A stretch of 50,618 bases of DNA from Bacteroidales bacterium (GTDB lineage Bacteria; Bacteroidota; Bacteroidia; Bacteroidales; VadinHA17). Made by a program: the position numbers and the translations under genes. The first letter of the stretch is position 1. Every line of letters starts with the position of its first letter. Under the pieces are notes generated by a model that was not told the DNA's origin, did not search any database, and saw only the letters and a list, made by a program, of their open reading frames with translations. The DNA lies in NCBI GenBank assembly GCA_021738535.1, contig JAIPBU010000028.1, positions 1-50,618 on the forward strand, given 5' to 3'. Shown here one piece after another: positions 1 through 7,647 of the stretch.

Positions 1-47
1 CTCGTGGTGACTTTACCACAATGTTGGCAAGTAAATGTACGGGGCAT
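1..47 (-). CDS. Partial zinc-ribbon protein, N-terminus only (possible transposase)
   Basis: An ATG on the minus strand at 47 opens a frame that runs off the left edge after about 15 residues. It reads MPRTFTCQHCGKVTTR and contains one CxxC pair (CQHC), as in a zinc ribbon. An A/G-rich stretch lies just upstream. Short N-terminal zinc ribbons of this kind occur in some mobile-element proteins, but so little is visible that the identity is only a guess. Confidence 0.3.
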   Translation of the reverse strand, partial: MPRTFTCQHCGKVTT

Positions 48-148
48 GATCTTTCTTTTTCAAACCCCTAAAGATGGGAATATTTAGGTGGTACCGGTTT
101 TTACCCATAGGTGGGTACGGTTGAAGCCCATGTTAAAACTCGTGTTTT

Positions 149-481
149 TTAGTTGTTTCGAATCTGTTCGTCAAAATGTGCCAAGCATTTATTGGCATGA
201 TAGTATAACTCTGCTGTTAACCAATTCTGAAATTCATCAGTGTCTTCACTGTTATCAATGTCTTCAAGTTCGTTCTCATGGGGATAATCACTGTGCTTTA
301 TGAGATAACCACCTGACCTATCCTGACCCTCTACATCTTCCCAGAAATATTGTATGCCATTAAAACCTACTACGGTGTCGCCTGACATAATTGCGTTGCC
401 AATTGCACAAAGGATAAGGTCTAAGAATTCGTTATCAATACTGCTTTTCTTTTTCATCATGTTCAGTTTACTGTTATCCAT
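149..481 (-). CDS. Hypothetical acidic 110-aa protein
   Basis: I do not recognise this small soluble protein. It has no signal peptide or membrane segment. The C-terminal half is strongly acidic (for example a DIDNSEDTDEFQNW stretch) with several aromatic residues. It starts 6 bp after the stop of the 277-aa gene at 488-1321, so the two are probably one transcription unit and might be functionally paired. Low-GC composition agrees with the rest of the island. It could be an immunity or antitoxin partner, but only its size, acidity and position suggest that. Confidence 0.55.
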   Translation of the reverse strand: MDNSKLNMMKKKSSIDNEFLDLILCAIGNAIMSGDTVVGFNGIQYFWEDVEGQDRSGGYLIKHSDYPHENELEDIDNSEDTDEFQNWLTAELYYHANKCLAHFDEQIRNN

Positions 482-487
482 TCCTAT

Positions 488-1321
488 CTAAAGAGCAACT
501 GCCATTTTGTACTGTGTGTATGTTGCTTGCCAGTAGAAGTGAACGAGAGCATAAGTATCGGTTTCTGATTCAATAAGGGGTTTGAAAATGGATTTCTTTA
601 TCCGCTTCTCGATGAACTCGAATCCCGATGGAAACGGTTTATAATTTGGTGCAACATAAACCTCGATGTAACCCTTTTTGTCTTTGTTGGCTTCCCAGAC
701 TTCCCTGATTTCATCGTGATAGTGTTCTATGAAGTCAATTTGGCTTTGAGCATGGATTTTGGGAAATCCATTGATTAACTCTTCTTCCTTTGGTTGCTTG
801 CCGTTGCAACTCAAGCATAAGTCAACGAAATCCTGAATCGACATTTTTTCATCCCATCTAACCCATTGGTCATCGACAAACATCTCAATACCTTCCCAGT
901 ATCTGCTTGGGATTCCAGCAAACTTGCAATACCACTGGTTTACAGGACTTGTATGCCTTGAGTTCTCGTCAATGATATAATATGAAGTCCATGTGATACC
1001 ACTTACATATCTGAACTTTGCCCATGAAATAACTGGAAGGCTTTCATTGATTAGAATTCTGCACATACCGATTTCCTTTTTCATGTAATCATTAGTAGCA
1101 GTTTTAGTTTCGACCTTATCGGAGAAATAATCTTGTTCAACGGCTAATTCCTTAGTGTTTTTCACAATCTCAACATTGCATGCTACATCCCATTCGGGAC
1201 TTTTAGTCAACCACGCTGCTGGTTTTTCTTTTTCATCTAAAGAACTCTTTGAAGTCCTGATAATTCTTTCGTTTACGATTTTCGCCAGCTGGCATCCGTT
1301 TGTGAAGTGATAATAATTCAT
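488..1321 (-). CDS. Unknown 277-aa protein with a possible ADP-ribosyltransferase-like N-terminus
   Basis: A soluble 277-residue protein without signal peptide or membrane segments. It begins MNYYHFTNGCQLAKIVNERII and continues with AAWLTKSPEW near residues 35-44. The order 'YHFT, then a short helix, then WLT' resembles the start of ADP-ribosyltransferase-like and related folds that begin with YH(F/Y)T, but I cannot point to a complete catalytic triad. The gene is divergent from the helix-turn-helix gene at 1544; the 222-bp spacer between them holds two inverted repeats. It is followed 6 bp later by a small acidic protein. A toxin or effector role is possible and unproven. Confidence 0.55.
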   Translation of the reverse strand: MNYYHFTNGCQLAKIVNERIIRTSKSSLDEKEKPAAWLTKSPEWDVACNVEIVKNTKELAVEQDYFSDKVETKTATNDYMKKEIGMCRILINESLPVISWAKFRYVSGITWTSYYIIDENSRHTSPVNQWYCKFAGIPSRYWEGIEMFVDDQWVRWDEKMSIQDFVDLCLSCNGKQPKEEELINGFPKIHAQSQIDFIEHYHDEIREVWEANKDKKGYIEVYVAPNYKPFPSGFEFIEKRIKKSIFKPLIESETDTYALVHFYWQATYTQYKMAVAL

Positions 1322-1419
1322 GATTTCAATTTTTTAAATATTTAATGTTTCTGCGTTATTATCAGAATTTAACAGAAATAGGTTACAAATTATCGATACG
1401 AAAATAAATGTAATAAAGC

Positions 1420-1451
1420 ATCAGTATATCTTATGTAATTGTTATACTGAT
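1420..1451. promoter_or_regulatory. Perfect 9-bp inverted repeat in the divergent spacer
   Basis: ATCAGTATA (1420-1428) is matched by its exact reverse complement TATACTGAT (1443-1451) across a 14-nt spacer. It lies between the divergent genes at 488-1321 and 1544-2284. It could be a regulator binding site or an A/T-rich hairpin in a leader. No T-run follows, so it is not an obvious terminator. Confidence 0.4.
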
Positions 1452-1522
1452 TATTATGAAATATAAAGTGATGGAAATAATTTTGAAGTTTTAGCTGGGG
1501 AAAGTAAAAATATTAAGTATAT

Positions 1523-1540
1523 TGTGATATCAATATCACA
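1523..1540. promoter_or_regulatory. Perfect 18-bp dyad (candidate operator) just before the HTH gene
   Basis: TGTGATATCAATATCACA is an 8-bp inverted repeat with a 2-nt centre, ending 3 nt before the ATG at 1544. Size and symmetry fit a dimeric helix-turn-helix regulator, and its position would block transcription or translation start. Autoregulation by the gene it precedes is the simplest reading. No clear TAnnTTTG promoter element was found beside it. Confidence 0.55.
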
Positions 1541-1543
1541 GCT

Positions 1544-2284
1544 ATGCGCACTATAACAGCAGAAGAATTTTTCAAACACTTTATGAAAATCAGCCAAGAA
1601 TTGACGTATGCCGAAATTCAATTGCTTTACCTCATCATTACTAAACCAGAGGTCATCGAGTTGCCGCAGCAGTCTCTTGCAGAAAAACTAAGTGTACACA
1701 GACGAACAATTAATATCGGGATTAAGAAATTGCGAGAACTCAATTATATAAGAGAGGATATTATACATGTTGATGAAGAAGCCTCATCCAAAAAAACAAG
1801 CAGCAATTTGTCTGCGATACATCGACATGAGATTTCGACTGCTAAACACATAATTGAAAATAGCATTGAAAACTACTACAAGGTTAATAACAAGACATTT
1901 ACAATCAATGAAGATTATTTTAGCTTCATTATAGGCGACATGCGTTTACCTTCTAAATACAGGCACAACGAGGATTTCATTGTGGATACTATTCGAGGAA
2001 AATTCCCATCGATTAATTTCTATTTTGAGCTCAACGTCTCTGATTACAACAGCGAAAACCACTATAGATTAATTTATTCCGTGAACTCTGAAATTGCGAA
2101 AGCCAGAGAAAAAAAGGTATACCGAATCAATTTTCAAAACACTCTGCGGGAACAATGTGATTCAATGTCGATTAATATCGATGAGGGGCAAAAGTTAATC
2201 AGAGAAGCGTTTCCCAAAATCAGGTTATCGAATAAATACATCAGCTTACGAAGACCTTACGATGCAGTAGATTTAACATTTTAA
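1544..2284 (+). CDS. Helix-turn-helix protein of unknown family
   Basis: A 246-residue soluble protein. Residues of roughly 15-75 form a winged-helix-like DNA-binding region with a clear helix-turn-helix core (SLAEKLSVHRRTINIGIKKL). The remaining 170 residues match no domain I recognise; they are rich in aromatic and charged residues (for example INFYFELNVSDYN). The start is fixed by an ATG 3 nt after a perfect 18-bp dyad, which suggests autoregulation. It diverges from the 277-aa gene at 488-1321 and may control it. The fold recalls replication-initiator or MarR-like winged helices; this is inference. Confidence 0.65.
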   Translation: MRTITAEEFFKHFMKISQELTYAEIQLLYLIITKPEVIELPQQSLAEKLSVHRRTINIGIKKLRELNYIREDIIHVDEEASSKKTSSNLSAIHRHEISTAKHIIENSIENYYKVNNKTFTINEDYFSFIIGDMRLPSKYRHNEDFIVDTIRGKFPSINFYFELNVSDYNSENHYRLIYSVNSEIAKAREKKVYRINFQNTLREQCDSMSINIDEGQKLIREAFPKIRLSNKYISLRRPYDAVDLTF

Positions 2285-2337
2285 AGTTGACCAATCTTTG
2301 CCCTAACACACCGATTAAACGTCAAATTTGAGTTCTG

Positions 2338-2366
2338 GCAGACCATTGACTATATCCACGGTCTGC
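2338..2366. terminator. Weak hairpin between two convergent genes
   Basis: GCAGACC (2338-2344) pairs with GGTCTGC (2360-2366) across a 15-nt loop. It lies between the 3' ends of the HTH gene (+) and hsdR (-). No U-tract follows on either strand, so termination is uncertain. It sits just beyond an alternative hsdR stop at 2371-2373 that would be reached after a one-base frameshift. Confidence 0.3.
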
Positions 2367-2446
2367 ACGCTCACGTTAATAATTCTGAGAGCAAATCCAA
2401 TTTATAACTTGGTTTCCCGACTTCCCGTGCCCAGTCATTTGGAATA

Positions 2447-5299
2447 TTAGCTACCTGTGACCCCATTAATAAATGTATCAACGAAATCCACAATACGGTT
2501 CAGAATCCTGTCACCAGTGGTTTTGCGTTTAAGCAATGTCGGTTTATCGTCTTCCAGCAAATCGAGTATCTCATCACGCAGTGGTTCTTTTTCCGCATAG
2601 AGATAGTGTTCAATTAATGCCTGTGTTCGCTCCTTGCTGAGTTTCTCGTCATTAACGAGTTTCAGGAATGCCTCGTCTTGTTCTATGTTCCAGAACTTCT
2701 CGAATTCCTGTGGGATATCATCGGTATTCTCAATCACTGGCAGGTTATCCCGTATGAATTTTTCGATGAGTTCCTTCTTGCTGCGCAACTGAGTCTCGGT
2801 GTTCAAAAGAGTCTGGATTTCCTTTTCGACCTGTTCGGCTTCCTTTTTCTGGTTTGCCTTGAGTTTTATGAGTAGCTGGATGATGTAGCTAACGTTGATT
2901 TCGTCTCTGTGAATCAATTCGAGTTCGAAATCCACGTCATTCAGGATGCTGACCTTTTCTGCGTCATGGCTTGACTTGACCTTATCATGCAGGTCGAGAT
3001 ACTTGGATTTGTAGTCCTCGAATTCCTGCTCCTGCATATACACATCATCCCAGTTGAAATCCGAGAAGGATGCCAAGATATTCCTGACCCGCATCAGGTC
3101 ACGAAACGCCTTGATGAACTCCAGTTCATCGTCTTCGGTTTCGAGGTCATCAACACTGCCTACTGTCGGAGTCAGGCTTAACAGGTGTTTGTAAGCCTGA
3201 TTAAATGTTTTGACGTAATCATCATAGGGTTTCATGATGATTTCCTCAATGGCTTCCTTGTTGCTGAATAGGGTAATGGCTTCATCGGTGGCAGCCTTCA
3301 GGTTGCGAAAAGCCACGATATTTCCCTGTGATTTGAGTTCGTTGATGATGCGATTGGTTCGGGAAAACGATTGAATCAAACCGTGATACCTAAGATTCTT
3401 ATCCACGTAGAGTGTATTCAGGGCAGGACTATCGAATCCCGTGAGGAACATGTTCACGACAAGCAGCAGGTCAATCTTGCGTTCTTTGACTTTCTTACTG
3501 ATATCGTTGTAGTAATTGTAGAAACTCTGGCTGTCCTTCGTGCTATATGCGCTTCCGAACATCTGGTTATAGTCCGCAATGAACTCATCGAGTCGCTCAC
3601 GAGTATGCTGATTCGCATAACCGAGTTCGGGTTCGGCTGCCATTGGCAGTTCTTCGGGTATGAAACCATCGGCATCGGCATCGTCTTCGTTCTGTGTGAA
3701 ACTAAAGATGGTCGCTATTCTGAGGTCGTGTTTGCCCTCGTTTTTCTTGCGTTTAAAGACTTCGTAGTACTTAATGAGGGTCTTGATGCTGCTCACGGCA
3801 AACATGCCTGTAAATGCCCTGTTATGGGTCTTCTTGTTGTGATAAGCCAGAACGTAATCCGCTATCTTTTCAATACGTTCATCTGATTCCAGAAGTTCTT
3901 CGACATCGATTGCCTCAACCTTGATGTCGATATCGTTGGCGCTTTTCTTGTCTCGGTATTTCCCCACATATTCTATACTGAACTTCAACACGTTTTCATC
4001 CCTGATGGCATCGGTAATAACGTATTTGTGAAGACACTCACCAAACAGGTCTTTTGTGGTTCTCTTGCCCTGTAGGTTTTTTACGGCATTATCGGCAAAA
4101 ATTGGTGTGCCAGTGAAACCGAACATCTGGATATTGCGGAAAAACTTTGTTATCCTTCCATGTGTTTCGCCAAACTGGCTGCGGTGGCACTCATCGAAGA
4201 TGAAAACGATTCTTTCATCCCTGACCTTCTCCATGTGTTGGAGATGATGTTTTTTGCTGATTGCCGTGTTTAGTTTCTGGATGGTGGTGACAATGAGTTT
4301 GGTGTCATCACCGAATTGTTTCACCAATTGTTTGGTGTTATCGGTTCCGTCAACACTGCCCTTAGAGAATGAATTGAATTCCTTGTTAGTTTGGTAATCT
4401 AAATCACGCCTGTCTACCACAAAGCAAATTTTTCGCACCTTGGGCATTCCCATTAAGACCTGAGAGGCTTTGAAGCTCGTTAGGGTCTTCCCAGAACCCG
4501 TGGTATGCCAAACATAGCCATTTTTTCTGCTATGCATCACCCTGTCAACAAGTGCTTCAACGGCATAATACTGATAGGGACGCAGCACCATGAGTATCTT
4601 TTGGGTCTCGTTCAGCACCACGTATTTACATATCATCTTGCTGACGTGGCAGGGTTCGAGAAACTCAGATGTGAAACCGTTCAGGATATTGGTAAGTCGT
4701 TTGTTCTGGTCATCCGTCCAGTAAAAAGTCTGTTTGAATGACTGGTATCGGTTATTTGCGTAGTACTTGGTGTTTACGCCATTGCTTATAACGAATATCT
4801 GGACGTACTGGAACAAACCATGACTTGCCCCGAAACTATGTCGCTGATAACGATTTATCTGATTAAAGGCTTCTTTGAGTTCCAGACCTCTCCGTTTTAA
4901 CTCAATCTGAACCAGTGGTAAGCCGTTAACCAGCAGCGTTACATCATAGCGGTTCTTATACCTGCCCTCAACACTGACCTGATGCGTTACCTGATACTGG
5001 TTATGACACCAGTGTTCGGTATTCAGGAATTCGAAATACAGGTTATCACCGTTGTCTCTTATGATGTGTTGTTTTGCTCTGAGAGTCTTCGCTTTTTCAA
5101 ATACCGAACCCTTGTTCAGGATGTTCAGAACTCTTTCGAACTCCGAATCACTGAACCTGATTTCATTGTGTTTTTCAAGCTGGGTCTTTAGGTTGGCAAC
5201 GACCTCGGATTCGTCCTTGAGGTATATCAACCCGTAACCGAGTTCAGTGAGTTGCTGAACCAGTTTTTCTTCTAATATGAGTTCGGGTTGTCGGGACAT
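2447..5299 (-). CDS. hsdR: Type I restriction enzyme, R subunit (HsdR)
   Basis: Motor and nuclease subunit of a type I restriction enzyme: it translocates DNA with ATP and cuts unmethylated foreign DNA together with HsdM and HsdS. The order is classic. An N-terminal PD-(D/E)XK nuclease has D119 and E133-L-K135. The SF2 helicase carries Walker A TGSGKT near 267-272, DECH at 369-372, a GFTGTP motif, and an arginine-finger-type QSFSRTNR. A charged C-terminal helical region follows. I prefer the ATG at 5299 (950 aa), because it forms a TAATG overlap with the stop of the upstream gene; an in-frame ATG at 5329 would add ten residues. It is the last gene of the operon. The C-terminus may be shortened by a one-base change at a GGGG run (2461-2464). 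Confidence 0.93.
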   Translation of the reverse strand: MSRQPELILEEKLVQQLTELGYGLIYLKDESEVVANLKTQLEKHNEIRFSDSEFERVLNILNKGSVFEKAKTLRAKQHIIRDNGDNLYFEFLNTEHWCHNQYQVTHQVSVEGRYKNRYDVTLLVNGLPLVQIELKRRGLELKEAFNQINRYQRHSFGASHGLFQYVQIFVISNGVNTKYYANNRYQSFKQTFYWTDDQNKRLTNILNGFTSEFLEPCHVSKMICKYVVLNETQKILMVLRPYQYYAVEALVDRVMHSRKNGYVWHTTGSGKTLTSFKASQVLMGMPKVRKICFVVDRRDLDYQTNKEFNSFSKGSVDGTDNTKQLVKQFGDDTKLIVTTIQKLNTAISKKHHLQHMEKVRDERIVFIFDECHRSQFGETHGRITKFFRNIQMFGFTGTPIFADNAVKNLQGKRTTKDLFGECLHKYVITDAIRDENVLKFSIEYVGKYRDKKSANDIDIKVEAIDVEELLESDERIEKIADYVLAYHNKKTHNRAFTGMFAVSSIKTLIKYYEVFKRKKNEGKHDLRIATIFSFTQNEDDADADGFIPEELPMAAEPELGYANQHTRERLDEFIADYNQMFGSAYSTKDSQSFYNYYNDISKKVKERKIDLLLVVNMFLTGFDSPALNTLYVDKNLRYHGLIQSFSRTNRIINELKSQGNIVAFRNLKAATDEAITLFSNKEAIEEIIMKPYDDYVKTFNQAYKHLLSLTPTVGSVDDLETEDDELEFIKAFRDLMRVRNILASFSDFNWDDVYMQEQEFEDYKSKYLDLHDKVKSSHDAEKVSILNDVDFELELIHRDEINVSYIIQLLIKLKANQKKEAEQVEKEIQTLLNTETQLRSKKELIEKFIRDNLPVIENTDDIPQEFEKFWNIEQDEAFLKLVNDEKLSKERTQALIEHYLYAEKEPLRDEILDLLEDDKPTLLKRKTTGDRILNRIVDFVDTFINGVTGS

Positions 5300-6420
5300 T
5301 AGGATATCTCGTTTTGAACCTTTTCCCATACAGGGAAAGTAGATTTATAGAATCTTACCATTGCATCCCGATACCACTCAATTAGCTCATCCCAGTATTT
5401 TTCATCATTAAATCTACCTTCTAATTTATCTTTTATTGATTTCGGCATCTCATGCTTAATTCGTGATGCTTTCTTATTATCTAAGCGTTCCCAAATGATT
5501 TCTCCATCAAATCTATTCTCCAGTTCCTGTTTGTGATTCAACATGGCATCGAAGAAAACCTTATCTGGGTCGTTGGAAAAATATAACTCGACTCGAAAAG
5601 ATGTCCTGCCGATGCAGAAGGAAAATTTCCCATTCCCTTTCCATGTACCGATACTAAAACTTGGTCTGGGACTTACTCTCTCCAGAAAATCGAGTTTGTG
5701 TTCATGCAGGTCTCGCTTCAGCAGTCCCCAGAATTTCACCAGATGAGATTCGGTTTCTTCAACGGTTTTACTCTTTTCTTTCTCTTCTTTTTCTTTCTCC
5801 TGAATATCAATCATGAATTCCTTGGTTTCAGGCAACGGAATTATTTGTTCAACTTGTAGGAACAGTTCTTCTCCCATTGAGTAGGGGATGGCTCTAAAAC
5901 ACTGGATTTGAACTTCATGTTTTAATAGCCACATTACCGTAGATGTGACTTCCCTTCTATAATGGTTTGCGATGAATACGATTCTCTGGTCTTTACGATT
6001 TAACAACAATTCCTCTTCCTCTCTCTCTAAAAACTCAAGCAGGTTTTCTTTGGCGTCCTCACCATTCGCTTGTCCATCAAGGTAATCCTGATACATCTTG
6101 ATTATTTGGTCGGTTTTAAGCGTTGAACAATACGAGGTATATTTCAACGCCTGCCACACCACATTCCTGCCTGTATCATCCAGTTTGTTCTCAATAATAA
6201 CCAAAACACCATCTTTATCGATTGCAAGCAAATCCAGACGCTCACTGGTATCATTGAAGCCACTGAATTCCTTCTGTATTATCAGGAGTTCCTCACCCAA
6301 CATTTCAGGGTTTTTGGCTACCCATTCCTGTAAGTGTTCCCGTTCTTTGATATGCAGTTCCTTAAACAGTCGCTGTTCGAGCTTTACTACATTATTTGCG
6401 GATTTGTTGATGCGGTACAT
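5299..6420 (-). CDS. PD-(D/E)XK nuclease-like protein, DUF4268 type, in the type I R-M operon
   Basis: A 373-residue soluble protein between hsdS and hsdR. The N-terminal half has a restriction-endonuclease-like core: D63 in RLDLLAID, then E77 and K79 in VIIENK, the spacing of a PD-(D/E)XK active site. A highly charged linker (near residues 205-225, E/K-rich) leads to a C-terminal region with an FWGLLKRDL start and an RVELYFS stretch, typical of DUF4268 proteins as I recall them. It begins 12 bp after hsdS ends and shares its TAA with the hsdR start, so it is co-translated with the restriction genes. It may be an accessory nuclease or a second defence factor riding in the operon. Family assignment is from memory of motifs. 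Confidence 0.75.
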   Translation of the reverse strand: MYRINKSANNVVKLEQRLFKELHIKEREHLQEWVAKNPEMLGEELLIIQKEFSGFNDTSERLDLLAIDKDGVLVIIENKLDDTGRNVVWQALKYTSYCSTLKTDQIIKMYQDYLDGQANGEDAKENLLEFLEREEEELLLNRKDQRIVFIANHYRREVTSTVMWLLKHEVQIQCFRAIPYSMGEELFLQVEQIIPLPETKEFMIDIQEKEKEEKEKSKTVEETESHLVKFWGLLKRDLHEHKLDFLERVSPRPSFSIGTWKGNGKFSFCIGRTSFRVELYFSNDPDKVFFDAMLNHKQELENRFDGEIIWERLDNKKASRIKHEMPKSIKDKLEGRFNDEKYWDELIEWYRDAMVRFYKSTFPVWEKVQNEIS

Positions 6421-6432
6421 TATAGTATTATT

Positions 6433-7644
6433 TTAAACGAACATCTTTTGAAGTAATCCTTTCTTCCAGAGTTCGGTATTTTCTATTTGGAGTTGCGTAT
6501 TAAGTATCTTTGTATCGATGGCTGAAAGAAACTTGGCTATGTTAGATTGTTCCTCTTGGCAAGGTAAGTCTATTTCAATTTCTCCGAGTCGAGAACTGGA
6601 TATACTCGTTACTTTTGACCCTTGAGAGATTTTCATTATTTGTTTACGAATACCATTGGATGCCATTAAGTAGCCACCGAAACCATTGGCAATTTTCGAT
6701 ATATCAGGTCTTGCTAAGATGGTGTGTAGTCCCGCTAAGACCTTTTCTTCGTTAAGGTTTATTATTTCGATGCATTTCCCGACATCTGGTACATCTTCAG
6801 ATGCATCAGCAAATATTAAATCGTTTATTATGCAATAGCAGTCCTTCTTAATCTTTGTTTTTGATATGTCAGAATTAATATAGGGTACATCATGTTGGGC
6901 AATGTCTAATAGAGTGGGATATTTCGTATGGATATCACCGTAATGGATGTTTCTAACCTCACCTGATTCAAAGTTAAGATTATCTCGTGAAAAAGAATTA
7001 GTCGTCTTGAAACTGTAAACCTCATTGAATTTCTTCTTCTCCCACTTCGGGAACTCCTGCCCATTCTCATCCCTGAACCTGATTTCCTGCGAGAAGATTA
7101 TCTGCATCACACCTTTTTTATATTGTTCCAGCAGGATTTTCTTTTGTTCGAGCTGGGAAATCTTTTGGTCAATGACGGTGAAAAAAGATGCGATTTTTTG
7201 TTGTTCGAATTTGGTGGGTACAATTATTTTAAATCGCAACAATTTATTTACGGACAAACCCGGTTGTGCTGATGATTCTGATAATCGATTTAAATTGTAA
7301 TATTCCAATCTTTGAGCCAACCATGCAGTATCCGAAGTTTCGTTGGCTTTACCAGCGATAGCATGCTCTGAAATATATGCTTTATCGAAAGAGCGATTTA
7401 CATTTCCACAAAGTGCACCCTGACGTCCAATGAGTAGATAGAATCCATCATGAGTAAAACTATTGGTAAAACCTCGTAATCCATTGCCCCCAAAAACTGG
7501 ATAAGTCCCACTCTCATCTATTTTCTTTGAAGTAATGCCAAATCCGCTTTTAAACTCAGAAAATAATTCTTCCAGCCTTTTTTCTAACCAATCTCCATTA
7601 AATTCAGGAAACCGCAATTCAGGTATGTTTTTTGGCTCGCTCAT
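6433..7644 (-). CDS. hsdS: Type I restriction enzyme, specificity subunit (HsdS)
   Basis: DNA-recognition subunit that sets the target sequence for methylation and restriction. The 403 residues show the usual two-fold plan. The first variable domain follows PELRFPEFNGDW. A conserved spacer helix lies near 155-185 (QQKIASFFTVIDQKISQLEQ), ending in a second PKW entry motif. The second variable domain follows, then a distal conserved helix (QSNIAKFLSAIDTKI) before the end. Length is normal for the family. It starts 3 bp after hsdM stops. No second hsdS fragment or inverted repeat is visible in the window, so no specificity shuffling is indicated. Confidence 0.92.
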   Translation of the reverse strand: MSEPKNIPELRFPEFNGDWLEKRLEELFSEFKSGFGITSKKIDESGTYPVFGGNGLRGFTNSFTHDGFYLLIGRQGALCGNVNRSFDKAYISEHAIAGKANETSDTAWLAQRLEYYNLNRLSESSAQPGLSVNKLLRFKIIVPTKFEQQKIASFFTVIDQKISQLEQKKILLEQYKKGVMQIIFSQEIRFRDENGQEFPKWEKKKFNEVYSFKTTNSFSRDNLNFESGEVRNIHYGDIHTKYPTLLDIAQHDVPYINSDISKTKIKKDCYCIINDLIFADASEDVPDVGKCIEIINLNEEKVLAGLHTILARPDISKIANGFGGYLMASNGIRKQIMKISQGSKVTSISSSRLGEIEIDLPCQEEQSNIAKFLSAIDTKILNTQLQIENTELWKKGLLQKMFV

Positions 7645-7647
7645 GGA

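Noticed and set aside
88..303. 71-residue plus-strand open frame at the left edge
   Set aside because: It overlaps the opposite-strand 110-aa gene, has no family features, and its composition is not protein-like.
3371..3886. 171-residue plus-strand open frame opposite hsdR
   Set aside because: It lies wholly inside hsdR, has no recognisable motif and no promoter; hsdR motifs are continuous through it.
6433..7644. Phase-variable hsdS (shufflon)
   Set aside because: Only one hsdS is present, with no inverted repeats, silent cassette or recombinase in the window.
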